The position numbers and the translations under genes were made by a program. Of a stretch of 64,000 nt of DNA, positions 51,501-62,620 are shown one piece after another. The stretch lies in NCBI GenBank assembly GCA_037389465.1, contig JAZARR010000088.1:3906001-3970000 (forward strand), in the 5' to 3' direction. The notes under the pieces were generated by a model. That model saw only the letters and a list, made by a program, of their open reading frames with translations. It did no database searches and was not told where the DNA came from. Each line of letters opens with the position of its first letter. Within the stretch, counting starts at the first letter, position 1. This DNA is from Baylisascaris procyonis. Lineage: Eukaryota; Nematoda; Chromadorea; Rhabditida; Ascarididae.

Positions 51501-53010
51501 CGCACATCGGACACTTTCCGACGCAACCAACGCACTTCCAGTAACGGCGCAGGATATCGCGGACGCAACTCGACGAGACGACCTGCTTCAAACGGCTATT
51601 CACTATACGCACAACAAATGGCCGCAGTCAATCCAGGACCGACGTCTCCGACAGCTCTTCAATCGACGCGATACTCTCAGTACCATAGACGGATGTCTCC
51701 TCAGTGCAGATCGCGTCATCATTCCCGACGCCCTTCAATCGAAAGTCCTTCGTCAACTTCACAAAGGACACCCAGGAATCACGCGAATGAAGGCGCTCGC
51801 TCGAAGCTACGTATATTGGCCAGACATCGACAAGGACATCGAGACGACAGTCAAACACTGCCAACCGTGTGCAGATGTTTCGAAAGCTCCGGTCAAAGCT
51901 CCACTTGCATCATGGCCAACAACAGACAAGCCGTGGACCCGCATCCATGTGGACTACGCAGGACCATTTGAAGGACACTACTTTCTAGTCGTTGTGGATT
52001 CGCATTCAAAGTGGCCAGAGGTCTTCATGACGGACCGCGCAACGTCCTTCGCAACCCTCAGGTTCTTGCGACAGCTCTTCGCGCAATTCGGAATGCCGGA
52101 AGTGATTGTCTCAGACAATGGTACTCAGTTTACTTCCGCGGACTTCGCCGACTTCTGCGCAAGAAACGGCATCAAGCACGTCTTCTCACCACCGTATCAC
52201 CCTCAGTCAAATGGACAAGCAGAACGTTTCGTGGACACTTTCAAACGAACACTTCGCAAACTCAGAGGGGAGGAGACGACAGTGGAAGCTCTACAAACAT
52301 TTCTGCTTAGTTACCGGACAACCCCAAACGCGACGCTCGGAAATCGTTCACCAGCAGAAGTTCTCCTCGGACGTCAACTCCGCACCTCAATGGACTTGGT
52401 TAGGCCGACACCGCCCGCAGCAGTACGGAAAAACGACAAGATGGAGGCAGACTTCAACCGACGACATGGAGCTCGCGACCGTTCCTTTACACGAGGTGAT
52501 CTCGTGCTCGTCAGAAACTATCCTTTTCAGAAGACGAGATGGACGAATGGAGTGGTGCTACGCAGACATGGCCGTGTCACCTATGACGTGCTGGTGGGAT
52601 CAGAAGTTTGGACGCGTCACGTTAACCAACTTCGCCGACGGAGCACCAAGCAGGATGACTCGCCAACAGATGCAATACTCACCGCGCTACTGGACGATTT
52701 CGAGGCTCGTTCAATCCCGGCAGCCATCCAAGACACACCAGTGGACTCGCCAATCGTACAGCAATGGGCACAGCCACAACAAAACGACGACGGTCAACAG
52801 CCAGCTCAGGCTCCAGTGGATCTCCGCCGCTCAACTCGCGATCGACACGCCCCACAACGTTTCAGCCCCGAAGGTCAACGCAGAACATACCATGGCCCGA
52901 CGGATCGTGCACGCAGGCGGACAGATCGTAGACACAGACGGACGAATCGACTTCAGCGGGGAGATGTTGGGTATGGCGCCGAAGAGCCAACCCAAGATAT
53001 CCGGTCGTGA
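48592..53010 (+). CDS. gag-pol polyprotein of the Ty3/Gypsy retrotransposon, intact
   Basis: One 1472-codon frame without stop or frameshift. In order: a glutamine-rich start; a capsid-like gag region (about 60-210); two zinc knuckles (C302-x2-C-x3-H-x4-C314 and C321-x2-C-x4-H-x4-C334); aspartic protease with VDTGSD (Asp387); reverse transcriptase with YLDD at 680-683; RNase H beginning VAADASNNG (Asp829); integrase with zinc-binding H1057, H1060, C1090 and C1093; then the core triad Asp1121 (HVDYAGPF), Asp1175 (SDNGTQF) and Glu1211 (SNGQAERF), spaced DD35E. A GPY/F-like region (VLVRNYPFQKTRW) follows; no chromodomain is evident. Gag and pol are fused in frame, so no ribosomal frameshift is needed. 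The stop lies 46 bp inside the 3' LTR. The start is the first ATG, 30 nt after the 5' LTR. All catalytic residues named are present. Confidence 0.97.
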   Translation: MEGLPDSLILLLQRQQEQQALMQQMMAAMQQQMMALSVGTTQTIATSTVDPTLDNAIATFTYVPDENITFETWFKRYEDNFNVDAQKLDDAGRVRFLLRKLDATTYEKYANYILPRQPRDLKFDETINILKDIFGPRISLFNQRYHCLKLARNPRDDITTYGSIVNRECEKFRLGELNPEQFKCLMFVCGLQSPADAEYRLHLLNRIDMNANATLKDLIAEYRRLDNLKHDNRLVEDSSAIQTVNVATVPSKPKRFKRKAPKKRAKHQTQCDKAAAPKTPLSKERSKRSTGNDRAATPRTPCWQCGGMHFVKECRFSYHKCTQCGNTGHKEGYCACNRRQYKQRTNERRRSYQSDSIQSAKTMTNAQQRRKFVTALIDGHSVRFQVDTGSDITVMSKASWKRIGSPRLQPATEEALDASNNPIRFSGQTTRTLQINGRTAAGLILVGYGNNARNLLGLDFIDKLGLWNLATLCDNVRRITPTDQSVKKSLYPATVFNPRERYPEVCDKALGRCTKAKATLCLRNDAKPVFRPKRPVPYAALEAVGQELSRLENQGVISKVDYSRWAAPIVVVKKASGDLRICADFSTGLNDALELHNYPLPLPEDIFATLNGGRYFSQIDFADAYLQVEVDDASKELLTINTHRGLYRYNRLPFGVKSAPGIFQQIMDTMIAGIKGAVAYLDDVIIVGRTQEEHNANLDAVFQRIKEYGFHINPEKCSFFLPSVRYLGFIIDANGRRPDPQKIETIRQMPAPTDVTTLRSFLGLINYYGAFVKEMRDLRAPLDNLLKKNATWEWSKDCQNAFEKAKAILSSDLLLTHYDPARPIVVAADASNNGLGAVISHRFDNGSEKAIAHASRSFTAAERNYSQIEKEALGLIFAIKKFHRMIHGRHFTLLTDHKPLLAIFGSKRGIPIHTANRLQRWATTLLGYDFELQYRSTSTFGQADALSRLIAEHVPNGEDMVIAAITMEADAHRTLSDATNALPVTAQDIADATRRDDLLQTAIHYTHNKWPQSIQDRRLRQLFNRRDTLSTIDGCLLSADRVIIPDALQSKVLRQLHKGHPGITRMKALARSYVYWPDIDKDIETTVKHCQPCADVSKAPVKAPLASWPTTDKPWTRIHVDYAGPFEGHYFLVVVDSHSKWPEVFMTDRATSFATLRFLRQLFAQFGMPEVIVSDNGTQFTSADFADFCARNGIKHVFSPPYHPQSNGQAERFVDTFKRTLRKLRGEETTVEALQTFLLSYRTTPNATLGNRSPAEVLLGRQLRTSMDLVRPTPPAAVRKNDKMEADFNRRHGARDRSFTRGDLVLVRNYPFQKTRWTNGVVLRRHGRVTYDVLVGSEVWTRHVNQLRRRSTKQDDSPTDAILTALLDDFEARSIPAAIQDTPVDSPIVQQWAQPQQNDDGQQPAQAPVDLRRSTRDRHAPQRFSPEGQRRTYHGPTDRARRRTDRRHRRTNRLQRGDVGYGAEEPTQDIRS
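52956..52964 (+). other. polypurine tract
   Basis: GCGGGGAGA directly precedes the 3' LTR, the expected plus-strand primer. It overlaps the last codons of gag-pol and so is also coding. Confidence 0.7.
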
Positions 53011-53448
53011 TGAAACATCGTAGTACTCGTTTTGCACTTCTTTGTGTGTGTGTGACGTTGGGTACGGCACAAAAGGGCCAACCCAAGATATTCCGTTGTT
53101 ATGAAACAGCGTAGTAATCGCTTGCACTTTTTAAGTGGCGAATCATCACAGTTTCACATGCACGTGCTGAGTGGCCGTATATAATGCCTTTGTCTGTCTT
53201 TGTGCCTTTGACGGTACCTGAGGCCTATAAAAGGCGGCTCTCAGCCCGTCAGTAGTAGTCCTCTTCTGGTGTACGTCACGCTCTCCCGTCAGTGCTCATC
53301 TCTATCGTCTCAGCCTTCTTCTCCTTGGCTTCATCTTGGAAGCCAGTTGTATATTTTCCCAATAAAGTGCTTATACTAGCTCTGCCTACCACTCGACCTA
53401 CCTATCGTCGTCGCAGCCGACACAACAAACCGCAACTCAGATACAACA
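52965..53448 (+). repeat. 3' LTR (484 bp)
   Basis: The same sequence as the 5' LTR by eye over all 484 bp, shifted by 4887 bp. TATA box at 53226-53233 and AATAAA at 53361-53366. It carries the same pair of 91-bp-spaced modules. Its first 46 bases encode the end of the polyprotein. Confidence 0.98.
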
Positions 53449-53453
53449 CGCGC

Positions 53454-56400
53454 AATACTCGGAAAAGGTAAACAAACTCGGAAAAATACGGAAAATCTAT
53501 TCGGATGACATAAAAAACTCTAAAATTATGCCAATGGAGGATTTTGAAATGATGAAATGCACTCAGTCTTATATAAGAAGCAGCAGTTTCGCTTCAAAAG
53601 CTAGAATCACAATTAGATCGCATATCCATCAGAAGCAACATTCAAAAAATTATCCGAAATTAATGGGGAGATGGATTAATGACTACAAATCGCTGAAATC
53701 TAAGTTTCAATCGGTGACGGCTGGGATGTTTGTTCGGCAAACGATTGTCTCGCATTAGCTAGCTTCAATTGCCTCATTTCATTTATACGATATGAAAAAT
53801 GAAAGAATCCACTAATTTTCTGAAGGGAAGAACTGCGAGACAGCAGAAAAGCGACTCAAGAATAAATTGTAAAAATGGGGTTCTAATTCAGTTTTATAGA
53901 AGAAAAATGGAACGCGAAAGAGTTCTGAGAGCGTCTTCCTCCTTAACCTTATTGGGGAACCTAATAAACTAAACGGCTAAACACTGAAGATCTTTATATA
54001 GTAAAAAAAAAAATAAATAAATAAATAGAGAAGCATATCTAAACAACTGCTATGATGTATATTTTTGCAGCTCTCCTCATCGAGAAATCAATTTCACGAA
54101 ATGCCCACAAATAATAAACTTTGCATTTATTTATTTTTTTTTTTTTGTTTTTATTCTTAATGTTTATTCTTAATTTTTTTGTTTCTATTCTTTTGTTTTA
54201 TTCTTTATTCGAATCTTCTCCAATCCATCCTCCCCCCTACCCTTTAGTACTCCTAAAAATTTCCCAGAAAATAGTTGATTTTTTTCTTCTCTCATAATCT
54301 TACTACTATTTAATAAAAGCTAAGCGCTTAGAAAATGTTAAAAAATTGTCCACTATATTTTTAGTGAAATTAAGAAAATCAACTTCAGTATTGCTATACT
54401 GTTCATAAATATTAGACACATCAGAAGAGCATAAAAAAAAATACCTTTCTTTTTTGAACTCAAAGCATTTCGTTTGAGTTGTTAATGTTACTATAGTTAC
54501 TATAAGACCTACTATAAGATATTTCTATAAGTTACTACAACTCATTTTACTATAAGATAAGACATAGAAAACATATTAAGCGCTTTCCGACTATACTATG
54601 AGATAATACATAGAAAACACATTAAGTGGTTACCGGTGATATTTAAGTGGGATATTTGCAAATAAATCTTTGACGACTTACTTCTTGAGTGAATAGATCA
54701 ACTAATCATTCATGCTATGAAATATGAATATAAGCGAAAGTAATCGAACGAGCTCTTGAATATAAATAAGTGATAAATTATTCGTCTCTTTTCAAAGAAG
54801 TTTCATTCTCGAAGCGATGTAGAATTCTATCTAAAGAATTTAATGCGAAACTTTAAAAAAAAAAGCTTTTATTTCAATTTTTATTGTCGCAAAAATTTTT
54901 CACTTAAATTTTCATCGCAGAAACAATAGAGGATTTAAAAAAAAAGAAAAATTTTTCATTCAAAAGTCAAATTAAACGTTTTTTTTTCTTTTTTTTTTTT
55001 GAAGTCTTTGTCCTTCTCTATCTATGCGCTCCATTTGGACGCTATAAATTAAGAAAACATTAAGATCTGCTTTAGATTAATGATTTATAAACTAAAGAGG
55101 AGAGGAGAATGAGGAAGAAGGCAATTTCTTTCAATCACACAAATAAATTATGCAGTCAAGAGAGCGTCTCCTCTCTCAGAATCACTTAAAATTATCTGTA
55201 AATAAGTTTTAATTTCTACTCGGAACTAGATTAAAATAAAAAAATAACGTTAATTATGAGTCAAACCCATTATCTTCCTGAAAGACTCGCAGTGAAAGGA
55301 GCACATCGAAATGTTTAGAAAAAAAAAAAAATAGTGGAAATAATCTAATATGCGCGAATGTTGACGTATTTCAACTGGCCGTTGAAGAGCAATCTGCCAA
55401 CATTTGAATTTCTAAAACACTCATAAGCTGTCATCACAACGAATAAAATCAAGTTCGTTTGTCGCAGTACTATCAACCAACATTGACCAGAATGATGTCA
55501 CAGACTAACAAATATGCACGTCACTTATGCCTTCACTGGGCCATTCTTTAGACCTTAAGCCCGAGGACTTAGGCTTTAAGCAGTGAACAGACTTGGTGAT
55601 GACGTTATGTTGGCACTTGCATTCAACGAATTGGAAAGTGAATAGGGAAAAAGAAGTGGGAAGCTTATCAAGTTAGAGTAAGTATTTTATAGTAACATAA
55701 TCTCCTCTCCCCTTTCCCTTTTTTCCTTTCGTTTCCCAAAGCTGCGTGAAAATGTTTGAGGTGCTGATGTTAAAGATGGAAATGCAGTGACAAATCGATG
55801 GACATTGCTAATACAAGCACATCGGGAAACATCAATCACAACGGCCACTTGGAATGCGAGTTGGAGAAGTGCTTGAAGGGAAATAAACACTTACAAAATA
55901 ACGAAATAGTGGACAACAAATTATCCACAGTACCGATATGGTAAAGAGAAAATCATAAAAAGAGATGAATAAAATAAAAGTTGTAATTCAGCCTTAAGCA
56001 GCTAATAAAATGAGTGACAAAGATAAAAGTTAAATTCACGCGATAAAAGAAGCATTTTAATGCGACTCAAACAATGATAAATAGAAAACTATATTAGCAA
56101 TATATCATTTACCCATTAATTAAGCTCAAATTTCAAAAACATATTCAAAAACATTCGACTCATCTATTCGACTTTATAAATGCGTTAAAAATGAAAACAT
56201 CTAATTAGTGTTGAATTTCGAGAAGTGCAATCTCACCTCAAAGAATATAGGAGTTATGCCTCGCTAATGATTTTTTTCTGATAGTCAATGGTTATTAAAG
56301 TTATAACAACTGTAATGTTGCTAAAAATAGTTATATGAAATAGCTAATGCATGAATTCATCACATCAGTAAGCGCCTTTAAAAGATTGCTGCAAGAATTT

Positions 56401-59400
56401 TAGATCGGAATTCAGAGTGTCCTTTTGCTATTTCGTTTTCAGTAAAATGATTCGCACTAATACACGAACGCAACCGAAGGGGAAAGGGGATGAATACGGC
56501 GGAGGGAGGGAGGAGGGGGGAGGGGATGGGGAAAAAACTATATAAAAAATCTTCGACTGCAAATACTTTTATTATTTTAGAGTAAAAGTGTTATGAACGA
56601 GAATAAAAGCACTTTATTAGAGACCTCAAGAGTAAATAGAGAGCAGCTGAAGATGACAAGGAAGCGTAATATGTAAACTACAAAATATTGCTAAGAAGAG
56701 CATCGTATTGTTCGTGTAAGCAGCTATTGTCAGCAGTGTAGTTCTCACCCCCCCTCGTATAACGCCACTACCGAGATCTCACATCTATCAACTAATCCCA
56801 TCGCTCTTGACTCTTATCAATTTTTCTGAGAATAGAATCTTACATATCATGCGATATCCAACCGCCCATCATTTTTTAAAGCCTAATCTTAATGAGGATG
56901 GAAAATCGCAAACCATCTGTTATGGTTAGATAATAAACTTCCTAAACAATGCAATTTTCTGAAGTAATTGTTGCCATTTATTTCAAAAAAAAGTGCGAAT
57001 ATTTTTTTTTAAATTGTTGAGATGAAAATATTCCCACTCGATTTCAGCATTGATTATAACTTGAAAGAGGAAGCAATACCAAGCCAATAGCTGTATCATT
57101 TTTGAGCGTATGACGAATATAGTTGCTTATCGTCTAAGCGTACTCGTTAGTTAGCTAGTATTGCAAAGGCAATTTAGTCAATTTACCCGCAGCTAGCGAC
57201 TATAAATGCTAACAAGTTTGTTGCTTTTGAAACGACCAACGCTAATCAACGATCACAAAATACTTGCCCGCAAATTCCCAACTGGACTGCTATATCTTCC
57301 AAGCAGACGAGAAAGCAATAACTTAGTCCTGCGACTGCATTTTGAAAAAAAAGGACATAATTCGTTGACACCATCATAAACGCGACAAATTACCTTGAAC
57401 TGCACATGTATCGCTCTTTTCCGACGCGAACTTGTTTAGCTTCAACCGGTCGGCTTTTGTTTCTATACTACTCAAGTTCAGCTAGCTGGAGTATTCACAA
57501 CTCTTTTTTCCGAATTTTTTTTTAACACTTTCCTATTCGCAATCTTATCTGAATCTTTCAAATTGTTTTTGCCATATTCCGCTTCGGTATTCTTTTCCAC
57601 TATTACAAACCATCGAATATAGAGGGCAGATGGCAGAGGCTTCAGCAAATATATTGCACCCATCAAAAAATGCAAGCGAACGAACAAAACTATCGATTAA
57701 AACAAGAATTTCAGTCGAATATGCAAATTAGATGTCATGGGTACTAGATGAGACTGTGTGAGTAACCGTAAGGGAGCTAATAAAGCAAACAAATAAGCTG
57801 AGAGACAAATGGCCGACATATAAACACACAGACGTGCGCCAATACTTTTAATTATACCGATAATTAACATAGATTATGAATTGTACAGGTATCATAGAGA
57901 TTATACCATTTTCAGGCACTAAATTTTCACATTTACTTTGCAATGAACGATTCAACGATATGGTTTTATTCGTAGTAATTAAGAGAATTTATATCGGAGT
58001 AATGCGCATTTGATTGTGCAAATATGGGGAATTATCGAGCTATGCATGGAAATTTCGCTTTAAGATACAAGTGAGCCGTCCATAACTGTGAGCGCATATT
58101 CACTTTATGAAGCATCCCGTTATGACTTGCGCAATGCTTTATCTGTCTATTTAATCTTCTCAATAACTCTTTTTCAACATTCGTTTCGAAAACTATGCCA
58201 CTAATTCGGTTTCAAAATCGAAAAAGTGATGCATTTTAATAGGAGATAAATTGCTAGTGAAAATAAATCGTTAGTAAATAGGCTTTAAAGCGAGGAAAAA
58301 TGTGAACATAAAACTATTCTACACATAAATCTTGCAATCGCTATAGCATCGAACGCAAAAATAAGCAGCTAATATGAAAATAATGGCAAATATTTTTTTT
58401 CGACCGGTTGAGCTTGATCAGTTTCTACGGGTGAAATTGATGCGTCGAATGAAACATCTTAAATTTTCAAACACCACTCTAATTGTAAAAGATCTAACAA
58501 GAAACAAAGCTTAGCCAATTCTAAACTTCCAAAACTTATAGAGAATGGAACATTTATTTTAAGGCATCAAAATTCAAATATGGAGGTCGAATATGATTGA
58601 TTGATGCGAATTGCAAAATTTTTTAGCCCATTTTTGCAAGATGAATTCCCACTCATCTCATTAACCTCTTTCCTCTACCTAATGCTTCAATGATGGCTAT
58701 TCACATTTATGAGTATACAATCCGATAGGATTCGCTCTATTCATTTTATTTGAATCAAATGAAATATTTTCATAGTGAATTCCAATCTACCTGCTAACTT
58801 CAAATATCGGTGAAAAATAATCGACGCATTAATGCGCTAATAATCTCCACTTACTGAATAAAAATAATTTTCTATCACTATAAAAATATTCGATAATAAT
58901 CTTAAATCTCACAAGAATAAACAGAAAATAATAAAAGATTTAAAATAAAGCGTTAATAAAATGATTTTCAAATAAAAACATGAGCTGGCGACTATAGCGA
59001 AAGTTAATCAACATGTCGATATCCGTCCGTCGATTGTCGCATAAACAAAAACATCTAAAGGCATTTAGGTAATATATGCGTACTATCTAACTATATAACC
59101 CTCTATCTCTTAGCACGCACTAAGGATGTATTAAAATCTCAAATGCGGGAATACTGGCGCTCCGGAGTTGCGCTTCGAAAAAATTTATGCCTCACCTTTC
59201 ATAAATAACATTTCCTTGTGGCGTCACTGTATGACGAAAATAAACTTCCTTTATATAGAAATAGTGAAAACAATAAATTTGAAGAAGCTAAGAAAGTTTT
59301 TCATTGCAAAAGTAAACGTCTTAATCACTAAAAAACATAGAGTAAAGAAATCGCATAATCGATAATAAAAGAATTCGCAAAGTTGGAAGATTAGGCAAGG

Positions 59401-60480
59401 CTATCCAGCTATGAAGACAATTCATGGCGATGCATAAAGTGCCAAATTAAAATCTAAAACAAATTAAATGGCCTTTCGGCTAGGCCTCAGATCAAAAGTG
59501 AGTGAAAATTGGCGATAATCCTGTGGAAAAGTTTCATCTTATTTATCACATTTCTTCATAAAGACACTATGAAAGTTTCCATTCATTCTCATGTAAAGTA
59601 AATTAGTAAAACACAACCAAACAAGCGATACAATCAATCCACTTTTAATCATCACCCCTGTTTAAGCCCAGGTCAAACGTCGATCTATTGCTAAAGTACT
59701 AAACCACACCACCAGGCATCAATCAATGGACAATAAATGGAAAGACAACAGCGATTGTGTTTAAAATTTGCTTCCAGGCAGAAAATCTTCGTAAACTCTT
59801 ATTAAGATCCAACAATAACATATTATTCTTTTGTGTGTTTACCAGTCGAACTCATCACAAAGCAGATAAGGCATAATTACTTAAGAAGAAAACATTTCTG
59901 CAATATACAATTACTTTAAAGATCAAAGAACTGAATGATGTCAACAAAATTACCCACATATTTGCTCGAAATCATCTATCCTTATCATTTATCCATTAGA
60001 ACATATGATGGGTTTAAAAAAAAAACGGGAATATCGAAAACAGTAGTCCAACGAATAAACATACGAAAATTGAAAGCGTAAAATTGAAATTCAAACTCCC
60101 GTTGCTTTTTACACGTTGTGTATATCCCTATTCGCTTTCCGAAGTTTTAATTTTATTTCTAGGTATCTACTACGCATGCGGATAAGGGTTCTTATCAGCA
60201 ATAAAAAATTGTGGAAAGCGTCGAATTTTTCTTGAAAAAATAAAATCTACCTATCTGGCCATCTAACGTGATCTACGAGTGAGTGCGCAGACGCGTTGAA
60301 TGTAGGCTGAGGCTTGAAACAAAGCGAAAAATTAGAAAAATTATTTGAATCGTTCTATCGGAAGGAAATTGTGCCGTGAAACATGAATGTTACCTCACAA
60401 CGTTTCAACGTTTTCACGCCCGCACTTTGTTTCACTAATTACGACATCAATCGTTTTCTATTGTGTTTGCGTAAATCTAT
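53454..60480. other. 7-kb region without a recognised gene
   Basis: AT-rich with many A/T runs. The open stretches at 53528-53758 (+), 55687-55890 (-), 57478-57687 (-) and 59168-59365 (+) have no domain, no paired splice sites and ordinary noise-like composition. It may be intergenic or a large intron. Confidence 0.5.
56502..56532 (+). repeat. G-rich tract (GGAGGGAGGGAGGAGGGGGG)
   Basis: At least four runs of three or more G within about 30 bases, a G-quadruplex-type pattern, isolated in AT-rich sequence. Confidence 0.7.
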
Positions 60481-60490
60481 AGACAATTGT

Positions 60491-60534
60491 TTGCATAAAC
60501 ATCTGCATAAATTTGCATAAAAATTTGCATAAAT
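60491..60534 (+). promoter_or_regulatory. cluster of TGCATAAA words with two POU octamers
   Basis: TGCATAAA recurs four times in about 45 bases, and two copies are perfect ATTTGCAT (60511-60518, 60523-60530), the reverse complement of the POU octamer ATGCAAAT. The cluster lies about 95 bp upstream of a candidate secretory ORF. Its role is inference. Confidence 0.4.
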
Positions 60535-60623
60535 AGATAAACCAATCTATAGGCAACATCACTAATAGGCAATTCAGTGAGAAAGAATACTACTAAATAG
60601 CTACTGCATAAATAAGATCAACT

Positions 60624-60818
60624 ATGAACTTCCGTGATCACAAGCCAACATTTCGAATAAGCAAATCGTTGCCAAACAGATCAACGGTTCCCATAATCAT
60701 ACTAAAATTTTTAATTCTAGCGATTTCAGCACCAGCTGCAGCTGGAGCATCGAATCATGAACTATGTGAACACGACATAACCGAGTGTTGCGATTCCTTT
60801 ACAAGCAGTCGAAGAATA
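60624..60818 (+). CDS. candidate small secreted protein or first exon (weak)
   Basis: A 64-codon frame with a basic N-terminal region, then a hydrophobic core (IIILKFLILAISAPAAAGA) ending in a good signal-peptidase-like site, then a short acidic cysteine-containing part (HELCEHDITECCDSF). This is the layout of a secreted peptide. No acceptor or donor with a good consensus is visible, the N-terminal region is long for a signal peptide, and no family is recognised, so it could be chance. Confidence 0.25.
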
Positions 60819-60963
60819 TAGCGCATAGTCCATACTACGCTTAAAGAGACTTACGGATGCATATAAATAAAAACATAGAAACACACAACCACGCTTACAT
60901 ACGAACACACATACACACAACACACATAAAGAAACACATCTACACAAACCCATATACGTACAC

Positions 60964-60965
<2 letters not shown>

Positions 60966-61035
<70 letters not shown>
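60966..61035. repeat. (TA)n microsatellite, about 70 bp, with flanking CA-rich sequence
   Basis: Pure TA dinucleotide repeat preceded by ACACA-rich sequence (about 60880-60965) and followed by more CA-rich sequence. The Ile-Tyr frames across it are artefacts. Confidence 0.95.
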
Positions 61036-61038
<3 letters not shown>

Positions 61039-61107
61039 CCTAGTACACAAACACAACACGGAGCTACAGACAGCACCCTACACACACATAACTATCGTTA
61101 ATAGACA

Positions 61108-62620
61108 ATGAGGATTCGCTGTATGTTGCAGTCTTTGTTGGGGGACATTTCAATAGTTTTGTTGCAATTTGACCGACACTTCAAAGTCGATCTCCTCTAC
61201 CAATTGAATGCAATTTCAAAAACCGGTAAAGACAGCACATCGATCAAGGAAGCCTTTATTCATTGCTGCATTACCACCCACAAAGATCAGCCAATCTCAA
61301 CACTGATCTAACGATAATTTTCGATACGAGACCAATGAAACAATACAGTTCAAATGCAGTAAAGCAATTTTCAATAGCTAATAAAAGGGAAGAAATCAAG
61401 TCAAAAGAGCATCATCGCCTTCATCTGTTATGCTCTTATAGATATGGCGATTGAGCTCACTCAAGTGCTAGCTGATGAGTTATCCTCACTCAGTGGGTGT
61501 GTCATCAGATAGGCATAACGTCGCACACACACAATTTTAATAACGTCAAATCGTGCAAAATGCTCGTGATGATTCTTTAACGTCGAATATATCATAAAAG
61601 AAATTATTATTGAAGCTTATCCAGTGCAAAATTTTTGTGGAACCAACCTGAAACCAGCTATAGGGATTTAAAGTCTCCTCTTCCCCTTCCCCCTCCCCCC
61701 CCAGAACATAAAAATGAATTCTTACCGGATGGTCACTATGAGAACTCGAACGAAAGAGAATACTAGTGTATTCACGGCCAGTTCCATATGAAATGTGAGC
61801 AAAGCACAATTTGTGCCCCTGACAAGTCGATCGAATCTCATGATGAATAATGAATGTTTCCATCTTTTTCATTTTAGTGCTAAAAATTACGTTCGCATGC
61901 TAATTTTTCTCTCGTTCTCTGCCGAATAAATGAATATTCATATCTTTCATTCATTTTAATTAAATATTTGTTTATTTTTATTCGATCTCCAAATATATCG
62001 TCGGTTTTCAGTATTTCTCGACCCCTCCCCTCGCCTTAGCAACCAAATAATGGTTACCGTCTTATGTTGTAGCGAACCTCTTCAGTCACACTGCACAATC
62101 ACGGACTCTAGAATTGACGGGACCTAAGGGAAACAGTGGCTACTGCCAGTATTCGCAGTAATTTAACTGCACAACATTCACCATGCGGGCGAAGAGTCGT
62201 GAGTTGCACAGCCTTTCAGATAGAAAGTACACACCTGCGATTAGCAGGAAGGTGATTTGACAGAAGTCACTCTGCTCAGTGCGTATGCGCACAGGGATTC
62301 AATGTTTGCTGCATGCAATGGCGAACAAAAAGCCAGGAAGGGGCAGACAAACTGTCGAGGCCTTGTTCGTATTCATCCTCTCTCTGTAGAGGCCTTATTC
62401 GACTCCTTCACGTCTTTAATTTCCTTCTGTGTTTTTTGTTCATGAATTCGTTTGCAAAGAAGGTGCAACTTATATCGACGCTCTAAAGCGATTGTCTCTC
62501 GTGGATTTGAGCGAATCTCAATTCCTCGGAAAACTGCAGAAAATGTTGAAAAAATATCAGTGTAAACATCGCGAGGATATTAAGAATTGGTTATTGATGC
62601 TTCTTATTGATGGATTCTGA
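61108..62620 (+). CDS. candidate small helical protein, two exons (weak)
   Basis: Exon 61108-61225 (or 61132-61225 if the TTGCAG acceptor there is used) with donor CCG|GTAAAG joins in phase to 62460-62620, giving a 92-codon product that ends EDIKNWLLMLLIDGF. The second exon (YIDALKRLSLVDLSESQFL, KLQKMLKKYQC) is charged and amphipathic and looks coded. The acceptor of exon 2 (TTTGCAAAG) is poor. No family recognised. The upstream part may be missing. Confidence 0.3.
61546..61872 (-). CDS. candidate small protein with a 78-nt in-frame intron (weak)
   Basis: On the minus strand an acceptor TTTTTAG (exon start 61879) precedes ATG 61872. The exon runs to 61726 with a consensus donor (CCG|GTAAGA). 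A 78-nt intron ends in GGTTTCAG, and the second exon (61647-61546) continues in phase to a TGA, giving 82 residues. The intron is a multiple of three without a stop, so retention would give 108 residues. Both splice sites are good, the best evidence for this gene. The product (HHEIRSTCQGHKLCFAHI, ILHWISFNNNFFYDIFDV) matches no family I know. It lies inside the intron of the candidate gene on the other strand. Confidence 0.35.
   Translation of the reverse strand: MKKMETFIIHHEIRSTCQGHKLCFAHISYGTGREYTSILFRSSSHSDHPVRIHFYVLGGEGEGEEETLNPYSWFQVGSTKILHWISFNNNFFYDIFDVKESSRAFCTI

Larger units (their letters stand above)
48073..53453 (+). mobile_element. intact Ty3/Gypsy LTR retrotransposon with target-site duplication
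   Basis: A full element (48078-53448, 5371 bp) flanked by the direct repeat CGCGC (48073-48077 and 53449-53453). Both LTRs are 484 bp, begin TG and end CA, and look identical on reading. Inside lie a primer-binding site, one gag-pol frame and a purine tract. The domain order protease, RT, RNase H, integrase places it in Metaviridae (Ty3/Gypsy). The zinc-knuckle pair and the single frame recall the lineages common in invertebrates. The coding part is clearly richer in G and C than the surrounding DNA. All parts needed for transposition appear present. Confidence 0.98.

Noticed and set aside
60762..61085. Minus-strand Cys/Tyr-rich frame across the second TA repeat
   Set aside because: Made of (TA)n and (CA)n repeat translation; no splice sites or domain.
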